Source: Massilia putida (lineage in GTDB: Bacteria; Pseudomonadota; Gammaproteobacteria; Burkholderiales; Burkholderiaceae_D). From it: a stretch of 64,000 bases of DNA. This document shows, piece after piece, positions 35,319 to 42,352 of this stretch. Numbering within the stretch: the stretch's first letter is position 1; every line of letters begins with the position of its first letter. Position numbers and translations under genes: made by a program. The stretch lies in the NCBI RefSeq assembly GCF_001941825.1, contig NZ_CP019038.1, positions 1-64,000 of the forward strand. The letters are read 5' to 3'. The notes beneath the pieces are model-generated. The model was not told the origin of the DNA and searched no databases. It saw only the letters and a program-made list of their open reading frames with translations.

Positions 35319-35840
35319 TCAAACAGTATCGGCAGAGCGAGACGAAGACTGACCGATGACGCTCAGCTCCTTCTGGATCGCCAGGCGGGACAGCTTCTCG
35401 AGAGGCAGCATCGAAAACATGTCGAGCCGATTCTTGATCTCGCGGCAGACCCGGGTGAAGTGTTGGCGTTGGGCTTGGTCATCGCCTTGAAGGGAAGCGG
35501 GATCCTCAAAACTCCAGTGTGCGGAAATAGGATGGCCAGGCCATCGTGGGCACACCTCTCCGGCTGCCTTGTCGCAGACCGTGATCACGAAGTCCATATG
35601 AGGAGCATCCGCTGTGGCGAACTCGTCCCAGCTTTTGCTGCGTAGGTCCTCGGTCGAGAAGCCGAACCGATCAATCTGCTCGATCGCCAGCGGGTGGACT
35701 ACGCCGGTTGGATGGCTTCCGGCGCTGAATGCTCGGAACCGATGCGTGCTGGTTCCATTGAGCAGCGCCTCGGCAATGATGCTGCGGGAGGAGTTCCCGG
35801 TGCAAAGAAAAAGTACGTTGAAGATATGGTCATCGGTCAT
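35319..35840 (-). CDS. arsC: ArsC, LMW-phosphatase-type arsenate reductase (third of three)
   Basis: 173 residues with P-loop CTGNSSRS and TVCDKAAGEVCPRWPGHP. The general acid is in FEDPAS. First gene of a two-gene unit with the arsC at 34797. Upstream lies an ArsR-type operator motif (35923-35949) shared with the arsR gene at 38824, so this unit and the divergent flavoprotein gene are probably controlled by that ArsR. Confidence 0.9.
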   Translation of the reverse strand: MTDDHIFNVLFLCTGNSSRSIIAEALLNGTSTHRFRAFSAGSHPTGVVHPLAIEQIDRFGFSTEDLRSKSWDEFATADAPHMDFVITVCDKAAGEVCPRWPGHPISAHWSFEDPASLQGDDQAQRQHFTRVCREIKNRLDMFSMLPLEKLSRLAIQKELSVIGQSSSRSADTV

Positions 35841-35922
35841 GGCGGCCTCCAGCGAAGTCGGAAATATATTGCGACACTTCTAATTATATCGAAATATCTT
35901 GACAGCTTGATGACACACGAAT

Positions 35923-35949
35923 ATTCTTCATTCGTCGAACAACGAATAA
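35923..35949. promoter_or_regulatory. Putative ArsR operator, copy 1 (arsC / flavoprotein divergent region)
   Basis: ATTCTTCATTCG followed by TCGAACAACGAATAA contains the dyad ATTCGT-N6-ACGAAT (35930-35947). The same 27-bp motif, with 5 substitutions outside the conserved core ATTCT...TTCG...AACAACGAAT, recurs at 38792-38818 upstream of arsR. Confidence 0.65.
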
Positions 35950-36098
35950 AAGCGGTTTCTCATAGCGCCAAGTACCCTTTGTGTGCTCCAGACCAAATGC
36001 CGGAATCAAATTCGTTATTCGGGCGAACAAGGAATTCGGAGCCGACGAGTGCTTTGGCTTAACTCATACAACGTCCAGAACAAGATAGGAGAGCGAAC

Positions 36099-37508
36099 AT
36101 GAACGAAGAAACTAAAAATGCCGCAAGAGTGGCAGTGCTCGGTGCCGGTCCAGTCGGCCTCGCTGCAGCCTCACACCTGCTTGAACGCGGCCTGACCCCA
36201 CTGGTATTGGAGGCCGGACCCAGTGTCGGCGCCAACCTCGCGACCTACCGGCACGTGCGTCTTTTCTCGCCATGGCAGTACAATGTCGACAAGGCGGCCC
36301 GGCGCCTGCTGGAAGCTCATGGCTGGAAGGCCCCGGCCGATGACTCCCTGCCGACCGCCGGCGAACTGCTCGACGACTATCTGGCGCCGCTGGCCGGGAC
36401 GCCCGGGATTGCGGCCAATCTGCGGCTCGGCCATCGCGTTACCGCCATCACCCGCATCGGCTTTGACAAGGTCAAGACGAAGGGCCGCGAAGGCGCTCCC
36501 TTCCTCATCCGCGCCGAGACGGCCGAGGGCCCGCGCGAGTACCTAGCCAGCGCGGTGATCGACGCCACTGGCACCTGGTCGCACCCGAACCCGCTGGGCG
36601 CAGATGGTATTCCGGCGCTGGGCGAAGCCGCGCTGGCTGCGCGCATCGATTACGGCATGCCCGACGTGCTTGGCGCCGCACGGGAGCGCTTTGCAGGGCG
36701 GCGCGTACTGGTCGTGGGCGCCGGACACTCCGCGGCCGGCACGCTGCTCGCGCTTGCCCAGCTGGTCCAGGACCATCCTGGGACCAGCATCGTGTGGGCG
36801 ACGCGCGGCAGCCAGCTGGCCCGAGTGTTCGGTGGCGGCGAAGCCGATGGCCTGCAGGCGCGCGGCCAGTTGGGGATGCGCCTGAAAGCTTTACGGGATG
36901 CAGGCGGCCTGGAGCTCCACCAGAATTTCCGTATCCAGGAGCTGGTCGAGGTCGACGGAAGGGTTCGTGTCAACGGAGATCCGGTCGGCGGCTCGGTACC
37001 GGTGATCGACGGGATCGACCGCATCGTCTGCTCGGCAGGCGCCCGGCCCGATCTCGCGCTGACCCGGGAACTGCGCGTACGCCATGACCCGTGGCTCGAA
37101 AGCACCGATGCCCTGGCACCGCTGATCGACCCGAACGAACACAGCTGCGGCACCGTCCGCCCACACGGGCACCGCGAGCTGGCGCACCCGGAGCACGGCT
37201 TTTACGCCGTCGGCGCAAAGAGCTATGGCCGTGCGCCGAACTTCCTGCTGGCAACCGGGTACGAACAGGTCCGTTCGGTGGTCGCAGCCCTAGTGGGCGA
37301 CATGACGGCGGCTGACGATGTGCAGCTTGACCTTCCGGAAACGGGCGTCTGCAATACGCGCCTGGCGTACGAGGATGTTGCGGTCGAGCCGATCACCTCC
37401 TGCTGCAACGTGCCTGCCGCAACTGCCGCTGCCTGCTGCGTGCCCGCTCCAATGACGACCGGCGCCTGTGGCTGCAGCAAGCCCAAGGAAACGAGCTGCT
37501 GCGCTTGA
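36099..37508 (+). CDS. ArsO-like flavin monooxygenase/oxidoreductase with Cys-rich C-terminal tail
   Basis: 469 residues, AGGAGAG before the ATG. The first Rossmann motif is VLGAGPVGLAAASHLLERG (FAD) and the second VLVVGAGHSAAGTLLALAQL (NAD(P)H), the layout of FAD-dependent monooxygenases. The last 40 residues carry four vicinal or near-vicinal Cys groups: SCC, CC, CGC and CGCSKPKETSCCA covers the last two. Such a tail could bind arsenite. Similar flavoproteins occur in ars operons as ArsO; the reaction is not established. It is followed by an MFS gene and arsR on the same strand. Confidence 0.75.
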   Translation: MNEETKNAARVAVLGAGPVGLAAASHLLERGLTPLVLEAGPSVGANLATYRHVRLFSPWQYNVDKAARRLLEAHGWKAPADDSLPTAGELLDDYLAPLAGTPGIAANLRLGHRVTAITRIGFDKVKTKGREGAPFLIRAETAEGPREYLASAVIDATGTWSHPNPLGADGIPALGEAALAARIDYGMPDVLGAARERFAGRRVLVVGAGHSAAGTLLALAQLVQDHPGTSIVWATRGSQLARVFGGGEADGLQARGQLGMRLKALRDAGGLELHQNFRIQELVEVDGRVRVNGDPVGGSVPVIDGIDRIVCSAGARPDLALTRELRVRHDPWLESTDALAPLIDPNEHSCGTVRPHGHRELAHPEHGFYAVGAKSYGRAPNFLLATGYEQVRSVVAALVGDMTAADDVQLDLPETGVCNTRLAYEDVAVEPITSCCNVPAATAAACCVPAPMTTGACGCSKPKETSCCA

Positions 37509-37571
37509 TTTGAACGCAATTTGAACGACCTGCCGCCGGCGCGTGCTGGCGGCGTCATCCTGGAGTTGATC

Positions 37572-38786
37572 GTGCATCAGCCATCGAAAACCGTCGGCAT
37601 TCTTGCCGTTACCCAGATCATTTCCTGGGGATCGCTTTTCTACGCCTTCAGCATCGTTGCGCCCGATATCCAGCGAGACCTTACCCTTGGGCCGGAACTG
37701 GTATTCGGCGCCTTTTCCTGGGCACTACTTGCTGCGGGGCTGGTCGCGACACCGGCCGGGATCATGCTGGACCGCTACGGTGGCCGTTACGTCATGGCGA
37801 CCGGTTCGCTCCTGAGCTTCCTCGGATTGGTCTGGCTCAGCCGGTGCGAAGATGCCGCCTCTTACTATCTCGCCTGGTCGCTGATCGGCGTGGCGATGGC
37901 TCTGACGCTCTATGAGGCCGCTTTTGCAACGATTAACCGCAAGCTCGAGACCGGCTCAAGGCAGGCGATTTCTACCCTGACGCTGTTCGCCGGCTTTGCC
38001 AGCACCTTGTTCTGGCCCTTGACCGCCAAACTCCATACGATGCTCGGCTGGCGTGATACCTACCTGTGGTATGGGGTTGCGCAGCTTGTCGTGTGCATGC
38101 CGCTGCATCTCCTGCTTGGCACAGATCGCGCTCGCTCCACTGGAAAGCAGCATGCCAGCATGGGCCGGAGTCATACCCTGGCGGAAGCCTTGCGGCATCC
38201 CGCATTCTGGCTGCTCGCGGCCGCATTCTCGGCCAACCAATTCATCTTTTCGGCAATGGCCGCCCACCTCATCCCGTTGCTTGAGCGTCTGGGCCAGTCG
38301 ACGGCAGTGGCAGTGTTACTGGCTGCGCTGGTCGGCCCGATGCAGGTGGCAGGCCGTGTCGGGGAAATGACGCTTGCACGTGACACGCCGCCGCAAACGG
38401 TGGGCAAGCTGACCTTTGCCATGCTGCCTGGCGCCTTGCTCGTGCTCCTGCTTTTCGGTTCGGCAGGATGGGCGGTCGCCGTATTTTGTGTCCTCTATGG
38501 CCTGAGCAACGGCATCCTGACGATCGTGCGCGGTTCGATTCCACAGGTAATGTTCGGGCGCGAGAACTATGGTGCGATCTCCGGCGCCATGGCCGGACCT
38601 TCACTGCTGTCGAAGGCGGCCGGGCCGTTGGTCGCAGCGGCGGTCCTTCGCCAGGGCGGCGGTCCTGTGGTGTTGCTGTCCGCGCTGCTGGCGGTTTCGC
38701 TCGCCTCGCTCGCGTTTTACCTGCGTGCAGTTACGGCCGAACGGGATTTGCAATCCGCAAAGCCTTTTGACAAGAGCACGGTCTAA
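37572..38786 (+). CDS. MFS transporter of the arsenic cluster (possible arsenical exporter)
   Basis: 404 residues from a GTG at 37572 with GGAG 7 bp upstream; a TTG at 37521 is also open. Twelve membrane segments with the MFS loop GIMLDRYGGRYVMATGSLL. Two gene contexts fit: ArsK-type arsenite exporters and ArsJ-type exporters of arsenylated metabolites. No GAPDH gene is next to it, which argues against ArsJ. It lies 63 bp after the flavoprotein and just before arsR. Confidence 0.75.
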   Translation: MHQPSKTVGILAVTQIISWGSLFYAFSIVAPDIQRDLTLGPELVFGAFSWALLAAGLVATPAGIMLDRYGGRYVMATGSLLSFLGLVWLSRCEDAASYYLAWSLIGVAMALTLYEAAFATINRKLETGSRQAISTLTLFAGFASTLFWPLTAKLHTMLGWRDTYLWYGVAQLVVCMPLHLLLGTDRARSTGKQHASMGRSHTLAEALRHPAFWLLAAAFSANQFIFSAMAAHLIPLLERLGQSTAVAVLLAALVGPMQVAGRVGEMTLARDTPPQTVGKLTFAMLPGALLVLLLFGSAGWAVAVFCVLYGLSNGILTIVRGSIPQVMFGRENYGAISGAMAGPSLLSKAAGPLVAAAVLRQGGGPVVLLSALLAVSLASLAFYLRAVTAERDLQSAKPFDKSTV

Positions 38787-38791
38787 GGTCT

Positions 38792-38818
38792 ATTCTGCGT
38801 TCGGCAAACAACGAATGA
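38792..38818. promoter_or_regulatory. Putative ArsR operator, copy 2 (arsR promoter)
   Basis: ATTCTGCGTTCGGCAAACAA followed by CGAATGA, the second copy of the motif at 35923-35949. It ends at the presumed start region of arsR (ATG at 38815 or 38824), which fits autorepression. Confidence 0.6.
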
Positions 38819-38823
38819 GCTAC

Positions 38824-39141
38824 ATGTCAAAGTCCTGCTGTCCACCGGTAACCCCTCGCGAGCGCGCTACGGAAATCGACGTCGATGACCTGGCGCGCAT
38901 GTGCAAAGCACTCGCACATCCTGCCCGTTTGCAGTTGCTCCGGCACCTGATCGATCACGGCGAGTGCTACTTTGGGAGTCTGGCTGACGTGCTGCCCTTG
39001 GCGCCGTCGACGATCTCCCAGCACGTCTCGATCCTGAAGGAGGCGGGTCTGATCGAAGGTTCCTCGGATGTGCAGAGGGTTTGCTATTGCGTCAACCAAG
39101 AGCGCCTACGACAGCTCAAACTTGCGATTGAAGATCTCTAG
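38824..39141 (+). CDS. arsR: ArsR repressor, N-terminal Cys type (CgArsR-like)
   Basis: 105 residues from the ATG at 38824 (an in-frame ATG at 38815 is possible). MSKSCCPP places a vicinal pair at C5-C6, and HGECYFGSLADVL gives C48; this matches the Corynebacterium ArsR site (two N-terminal Cys plus one near residue 55) rather than the C-terminal type at 28942. The HTH is LPLAPSTISQHVSILKEAG. It probably controls its own gene and the arsC/flavoprotein promoters through the shared operator motif. Confidence 0.9.
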   Translation: MSKSCCPPVTPRERATEIDVDDLARMCKALAHPARLQLLRHLIDHGECYFGSLADVLPLAPSTISQHVSILKEAGLIEGSSDVQRVCYCVNQERLRQLKLAIEDL

Positions 39142-39173
39142 CCGATAGCGTTGAATAATCGCTAGACTGCATC

Positions 39174-40219
39174 GGCTTTGTTGAGCAAATCGAGCGAAGG
39201 CCGAGCTGACGCTATTTGTAGTTCGTTTTATAACACTGGGACCGTAATCGGCGTACCCAGCCGAGTAAAGCGGTTCAGCACGGCAGCTCGCACCTGCAGT
39301 TCGGCGACCTGACGGTCGAAGTCGCGTGCCATGACACGTTCGCCCAGCAGCTTGAAGCAGCGCATCTTGGTTTCAACAAGGCTGCGCCGGTGGTAGCCGC
39401 TCCATCGCTTCCATATTGCCCGTCCCACCCTTTTTGTCGTCCGCAGGATATTGTTACGTGCATCGGCACCGCAGCGGTTTGCCTTCCAAGGCTTGGCGTT
39501 CTTGCGGGTCGGGATGATGGCATGCGCGGCGCGCAACGCGATGGCTTCATGACAGTCCTTGGTGTCGTAGGCACCATCGCCACTGACGCTGGCAATCTTC
39601 TCGTCTGCAGGAATCTGATTCAGCAGCACTGGAAGGACAGGCGCGTCGACGATACTGTTGTCGGTCACCTCGATGGCCCGGATTTCAAGCGTGGACGCGT
39701 CAATCCCGAGGTGCACCTTGCGCCATTGGCGACGATAGTCCGCACCATGCTTCTTCGTCTTCCATTCGCCTTCGCCCAGCATCTTAATGCCCGTGCTGTC
39801 CACCAGCAGATGCAAACCCGTCGTGGTCGGTACAGCGCCGATGGCCACCTGCAGCGTCTTCTGCCGACGGCTTACCGTGCTGTAGTCCGGCACCGGCCAG
39901 TCAAGTCCCGCCAGGCGCAGCAGGCTTTGCGTCATGCCCATGGCCTGGCGCAGCGGCAAATTGAACATGCACTTGATGCTCAGGCAGAACTGGATAGCCT
40001 GATCGCTGAATGTCTCGCTGCGTCCGCGCTTGCCGCTCGGCTGACCATGCCAGTTCATCTTCGGATCAAGCCAGATGAGCAGCGAGCCACGTGCCTTGAG
40101 AGCTTCGTTATACGTCTTCCAGTTGGTAGTACGGTACTTCTGTGGAGCCGGTTTCATCCGCTTAGGCTACCAGACCTACCGGTTCTACGCCGGCCGAGCC
40201 TGATTTGCGCAACAAAGCC
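39174..40219 (-). mobile_element. IS903-like insertion sequence (IS5 family), 1046 bp, no target duplication
   Basis: The ends are inverted repeats: GGCTTTGTTGAGCAAATC at the left and its partner at the right with one mismatch (GGCTTTGTTGCGCAAATC), the IS903-group type. It holds one transposase gene. The 9 bp on the left (GACTGCATC) and right (GCCATGACG) differ, so there is no target duplication; an IS-mediated deletion or recombination is likely. Confidence 0.85.
39228..40157 (-). CDS. IS903-like transposase (IS5 family, DDE)
   Basis: 309 residues, the normal length for this group. TNWKTYNEALKARGSLLIWL at the N-terminus is typical. Catalytic residues are in LLVDSTGIK (first Asp), SVSGDGAYDTK (second Asp) and RRSLVETKMRCFK (Glu). 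The gene looks intact. It transposes only its own IS ends, which do not resemble the ends of the 22-kb element. Confidence 0.92.
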   Translation of the reverse strand: MKPAPQKYRTTNWKTYNEALKARGSLLIWLDPKMNWHGQPSGKRGRSETFSDQAIQFCLSIKCMFNLPLRQAMGMTQSLLRLAGLDWPVPDYSTVSRRQKTLQVAIGAVPTTTGLHLLVDSTGIKMLGEGEWKTKKHGADYRRQWRKVHLGIDASTLEIRAIEVTDNSIVDAPVLPVLLNQIPADEKIASVSGDGAYDTKDCHEAIALRAAHAIIPTRKNAKPWKANRCGADARNNILRTTKRVGRAIWKRWSGYHRRSLVETKMRCFKLLGERVMARDFDRQVAELQVRAAVLNRFTRLGTPITVPVL

Positions 40220-40383
40220 GCCATGACGGTCCAGCTGCCCTATCGGACGAGCACTATGCTCCCTGTGCTGGTTCTTACTTTAGGTCGCGCAGTGGTTGGG
40301 CACAAGGGTGCGTTCGACTGGTGGTACTGGTATCGGCCACTGATGGTCGCCGACTACTGTTCTGAGCGGTTGCATGCCTTAAC

Positions 40384-40509
40384 TTGACAAACATTGACGG
40401 CACGTCAACAGGGCACCGGACCACCGCAGAGCGAAATTTGACAAACATTGACGAACCAGTAACATGCCTAAGCTGTTGATTTTACAGGCGCAGATTTGAC
40501 AAACATAAT
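40384..40509. repeat. Right-end transposase-binding-type repeats (three copies)
   Basis: TTGACAAACATTGACG (40384-40399), TTTGACAAACATTGACG (40437-40453) and TTTGACAAACATAAT (40495-40509) are inverted relative to the left-end repeats. The last is the exact complement of the outermost left repeat and also lies 12 bp from the terminus. Spacing is 53 and 58 bp, wider than at the left. The 160 bp between the IS and the first repeat (40220-40383) holds an open frame without recognisable relatives; I see nothing else there. Confidence 0.85.
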
Positions 40510-40521
40510 TTGATCTATTCA

Positions 40522-40526
40522 ACGTG
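40522..40526. repeat. Right copy of the 5-bp target duplication ACGTG
   Basis: ACGTG directly after the element's last base (CTATTCA ends at 40521), identical to 18528-18532. Confidence 0.85.
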
Positions 40527-41092
40527 ATGCGCTGGAACGCCTCATCAATAACAGTGCGCAACTGGGCAATATTGAGGCAAGCGCAAGCCTTCTAATCGAA
40601 GCGCTGGAACGTGGACGCCGCGTTATTTCGTGTGGGAACGGCGGCTCGATGTGCGACGCCATGCACTTGGCGGAAGAGTTATCCGGGCGTTTTCGTGATG
40701 ATCGTCCTGCAATGGCGGCAGTCGCGATCAGCGATCCAAGCTATATCAGTTGCGTTGCCAACGACTACGGCTATGAGCAAGTTTTTGCTCGTTTCGTTCA
40801 AGGTAACGGTAGTGCGGAAGATATTCTTTTTGCCATCAGTACGAGCGGTAATAGTCCTTCGGTGGTCCTTGCTGCCCAGGCGGCGAGAGCTAAGGGGATG
40901 AGGGTAATTGGTCTGACTGGACGCCCCCATTCGCAATTGGAACTCCATGCCGATATTTGCATTTGCACCAGCGCGGGCCAATACGCTGACCGTGTGCAAG
41001 AGCTTCATATTAAGGTTATCCACATTCTGATTGAGCTTGTAGAACGTGCTTTGCAACCAAAAAATTATGAGAATGAATCGCCACGAGTTTAG
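40522..41092 (+). pseudogene. gmhA: 3' fragment of gmhA (phosphoheptose isomerase)
   Basis: The frame reads RDALERLINNSAQLGNIEAS and then the SIS-domain core VISCGNGGSMCDAMHLAEEL, STSGNSPSVV and QELHIKVIHILIELVE, including the catalytic Glu and His of GmhA. A TGA in the transposon end (40511) closes the frame upstream, and the first in-frame ATG (40649) would remove the first SIS segment. The enzyme isomerises sedoheptulose 7-phosphate in LPS heptose synthesis. The 5' fragment is at 18493-18532. Confidence 0.85.
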
Positions 41093-41226
41093 TTGATGGG
41101 TGTTACGAATGCCTGGCAGGCCGACGAGGAGTGCGATACCCCCAGCCGGAATCGGCCCGGCCCTAGCTAGTGCCACCGTCCTCGCCTTTAAGCCTAGAGT
41201 CAGTTAGGACAGCGTACCATGAACAA

Positions 41227-41400
41227 ATTCCTGAAAATGAACGTGGCGGCGAGCGCGAGGCCGCCGCCTATTCGCTGATCGGCATGGCGAAAGTGACTGG
41301 CGTGGGTTCTGAGACATGGTTGCGCCATGTGCTTGCCATATTGCCGACCATCCGGTGAATCGCATCGACGAGTTTTTGCCGCCGGATTGCGCGGAAGTGC
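41227..41400 (+). pseudogene. Remnant of an IS66-family transposase (C-terminal end, frameshifted)
   Basis: RGGEREAAAYSLIGMAKVTG, then WLRHVLAIL, is the conserved C-terminal part of IS66 TnpC proteins. After about 41340 the homology continues in another frame as HIADHPVNRIDEFLPPDCAE, so a frameshift is present. The rest of the gene and the IS ends are missing. The remnant lies where merA would be expected downstream of merP. The 130 bp before it (41093-41226) hold nothing I recognise. Confidence 0.7.
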
Positions 41401-41436
41401 TGTCGTCAGCAATAGCGAAGCTCCAAGGAACGTACG

Positions 41437-41649
41437 TTAGCCACAGCAGGGACGCTCCAGTTGAATCGGCGGGCACTTCACCGTACCGTATGAGCAAAAG
41501 ACACAGCAGTCACCGGCCTTTGGCCGCAGCACGACGGCACAGCCTTCGCACTCGTAGTAGAACTGGCATGCATCAGTCGGCATGGTTTCCAGTTTGCTCA
41601 GCCCGCAATGCGGACAGGTCAGGGTCGACTCTAAAATTGCCTCGGTCAT
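41437..41649 (-). CDS. GDCCVxC-domain small Cys-rich protein of the mer cluster
   Basis: 70 residues. LTCPHCGLSKLETM and FYYECEGC form a zinc-ribbon-like pair of CxxC motifs, followed by KAGDCCVFCSYG, the GDCCVxC signature, and CPPIQLERPCCG. Homologs occur in mer operons and some are selenoproteins; the function is unknown. It starts 4 bp after merP and is the last gene of the truncated operon. Confidence 0.8.
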   Translation of the reverse strand: MTEAILESTLTCPHCGLSKLETMPTDACQFYYECEGCAVVLRPKAGDCCVFCSYGTVKCPPIQLERPCCG

Positions 41650-41653
41650 CGCA

Positions 41654-41929
41654 TCACTTCCTGACGGTCGAAGGGAAGCCTGCGTCAGCGGTCGCTTTGG
41701 TCAGCATGGAGACGTTGGCTTTGTCCGTATCCAGGTGCACGGTGGCCGTCTTGTGCACGAAGTCGATGCTCACCTCGCTCACGCCAGGAACGTGTTCAAG
41801 CGCCTTCTTGACCGTGATCGGGCATCCGGCACAGGTCATGTTTTGCACGTTAAGGGTAAGCGTTTCTGAGGTGCCGGCGAAGGCTGATCCGCTCAGTAAC
41901 ACGGACACGATTAATGTAGAAATACGCAT
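41654..41929 (-). CDS. merP: MerP periplasmic mercury-binding protein
   Basis: 91 residues with a signal peptide (ends SGSAFAG) and the HMA motif NMTCAGCPITVKKALEHVPG. The two Cys bind Hg(II) and pass it to MerT. It follows merT by 12 bp. Confidence 0.93.
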   Translation of the reverse strand: MRISTLIVSVLLSGSAFAGTSETLTLNVQNMTCAGCPITVKKALEHVPGVSEVSIDFVHKTATVHLDTDKANVSMLTKATADAGFPSTVRK

Positions 41930-41941
41930 CGGGAAATCCTT

Positions 41942-42286
41942 TTAATAGAACAGCGGGGCGTACAAGGGAAACGTCAGCAGTAGTACGGAGGGGACGGCAA
42001 CGAACCAGAACATGATGCGCTGGTTCCTGAGGACACGGTCAACGGCGCAGGCGTCGCCAAGCGCGCAGGCGCGCCGGCGCAGGTACAAGTTGTGGAAGGC
42101 GGCTCCTAAAAATAGCACCGTCAGCGCGGTGAAGTAGGGGCTGTAGGGTTCGAACGCAATCAGGTGAGATGCCCATCCGCCGCTAATGCCGAGCAGCAGG
42201 AGGATGAGCGGACCGGCGCAACATGCTGAGGCGCCAAGCGCCGCCAACGCGCCTGCGACCAAGGATCCCTTCGTTCCGATTGCCAT
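41942..42286 (-). CDS. merT: MerT mercury uptake membrane protein
   Basis: 114 residues, three membrane helices. The first helix has SACCAGPLILLLLG (Hg-relay Cys pair), with EPYSPYF and the cytoplasmic RRRACALGDACAVDR Cys pair, as in MerT. It imports Hg(II) for reduction by MerA, but no merA is present in the window. Transcribed from the mer operator at 42318-42348. Confidence 0.95.
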   Translation of the reverse strand: MAIGTKGSLVAGALAALGASACCAGPLILLLLGISGGWASHLIAFEPYSPYFTALTVLFLGAAFHNLYLRRRACALGDACAVDRVLRNQRIMFWFVAVPSVLLLTFPLYAPLFY

Positions 42287-42317
42287 GCTCGCTCCAAACA
42301 GCTTTTATGGTGAAACA

Positions 42318-42348
42318 GGATAAACTCCGTACACATATACGGAGTAAA
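42318..42348 (-). promoter_or_regulatory. mer promoter-operator between merT and merR
   Basis: Minus-strand -35 TTTACT (42343-42348) and -10 TTATCC (42318-42323) with a 19-bp spacer. The spacer holds the perfect dyad ACTCCGTA-N6-TACGGAGT (42324-42345), the MerR operator. The right arm GGAGT lies 8 bp before the merR ATG and can act as its ribosome-binding site. Confidence 0.92.
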
Positions 42349-42352
42349 GTAC

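Larger units (their letters stand above)
18533..40521. mobile_element. 21,989-bp resistance element inserted in gmhA (Tn7/Tn5053-like end architecture)
   Basis: The left end begins TGACAAACC and the right end, read inward, begins TGAATAGATC. Both then carry the identical 15-mer ATTATGTTTGTCAAA starting 12 bp inside each terminus, in inverted orientation. Further copies lie inside each end (two at the left, three at the right). The element is flanked by the direct repeat ACGTG, and its removal restores gmhA. Multiple subterminal repeats and a 5-bp duplication are typical of elements moved by TnsB/TniA-type transposases. No such gene is inside. Cargo: mod, fluoride, arsenic and phosphate genes plus an IS903-like insertion. 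Family assignment is an inference. Confidence 0.85.

Noticed and set aside
37572..38786. MFS gene as arsJ
   Set aside because: ArsJ is normally paired with a GAPDH gene, which is absent here; the neighbour is a flavoprotein.
40205..40387. 60-residue open frame between the IS and the right end repeats
   Set aside because: No recognisable relatives, no RBS, and it starts inside the IS end. It may be a scar of a lost gene but I cannot support a coding call.
18533..40521. Assignment of the 22-kb element to Tn7 or Tn5053 itself
   Set aside because: The termini start TGA rather than the usual TGT, and no tns or tni genes are present, so only the general architecture is shared.
40649..41092. Short SIS-domain gene starting at the ATG at 40649
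   Set aside because: Homology to GmhA continues upstream of this ATG to the insertion point at 40522, so the ATG is internal and the gene is a disrupted gmhA.
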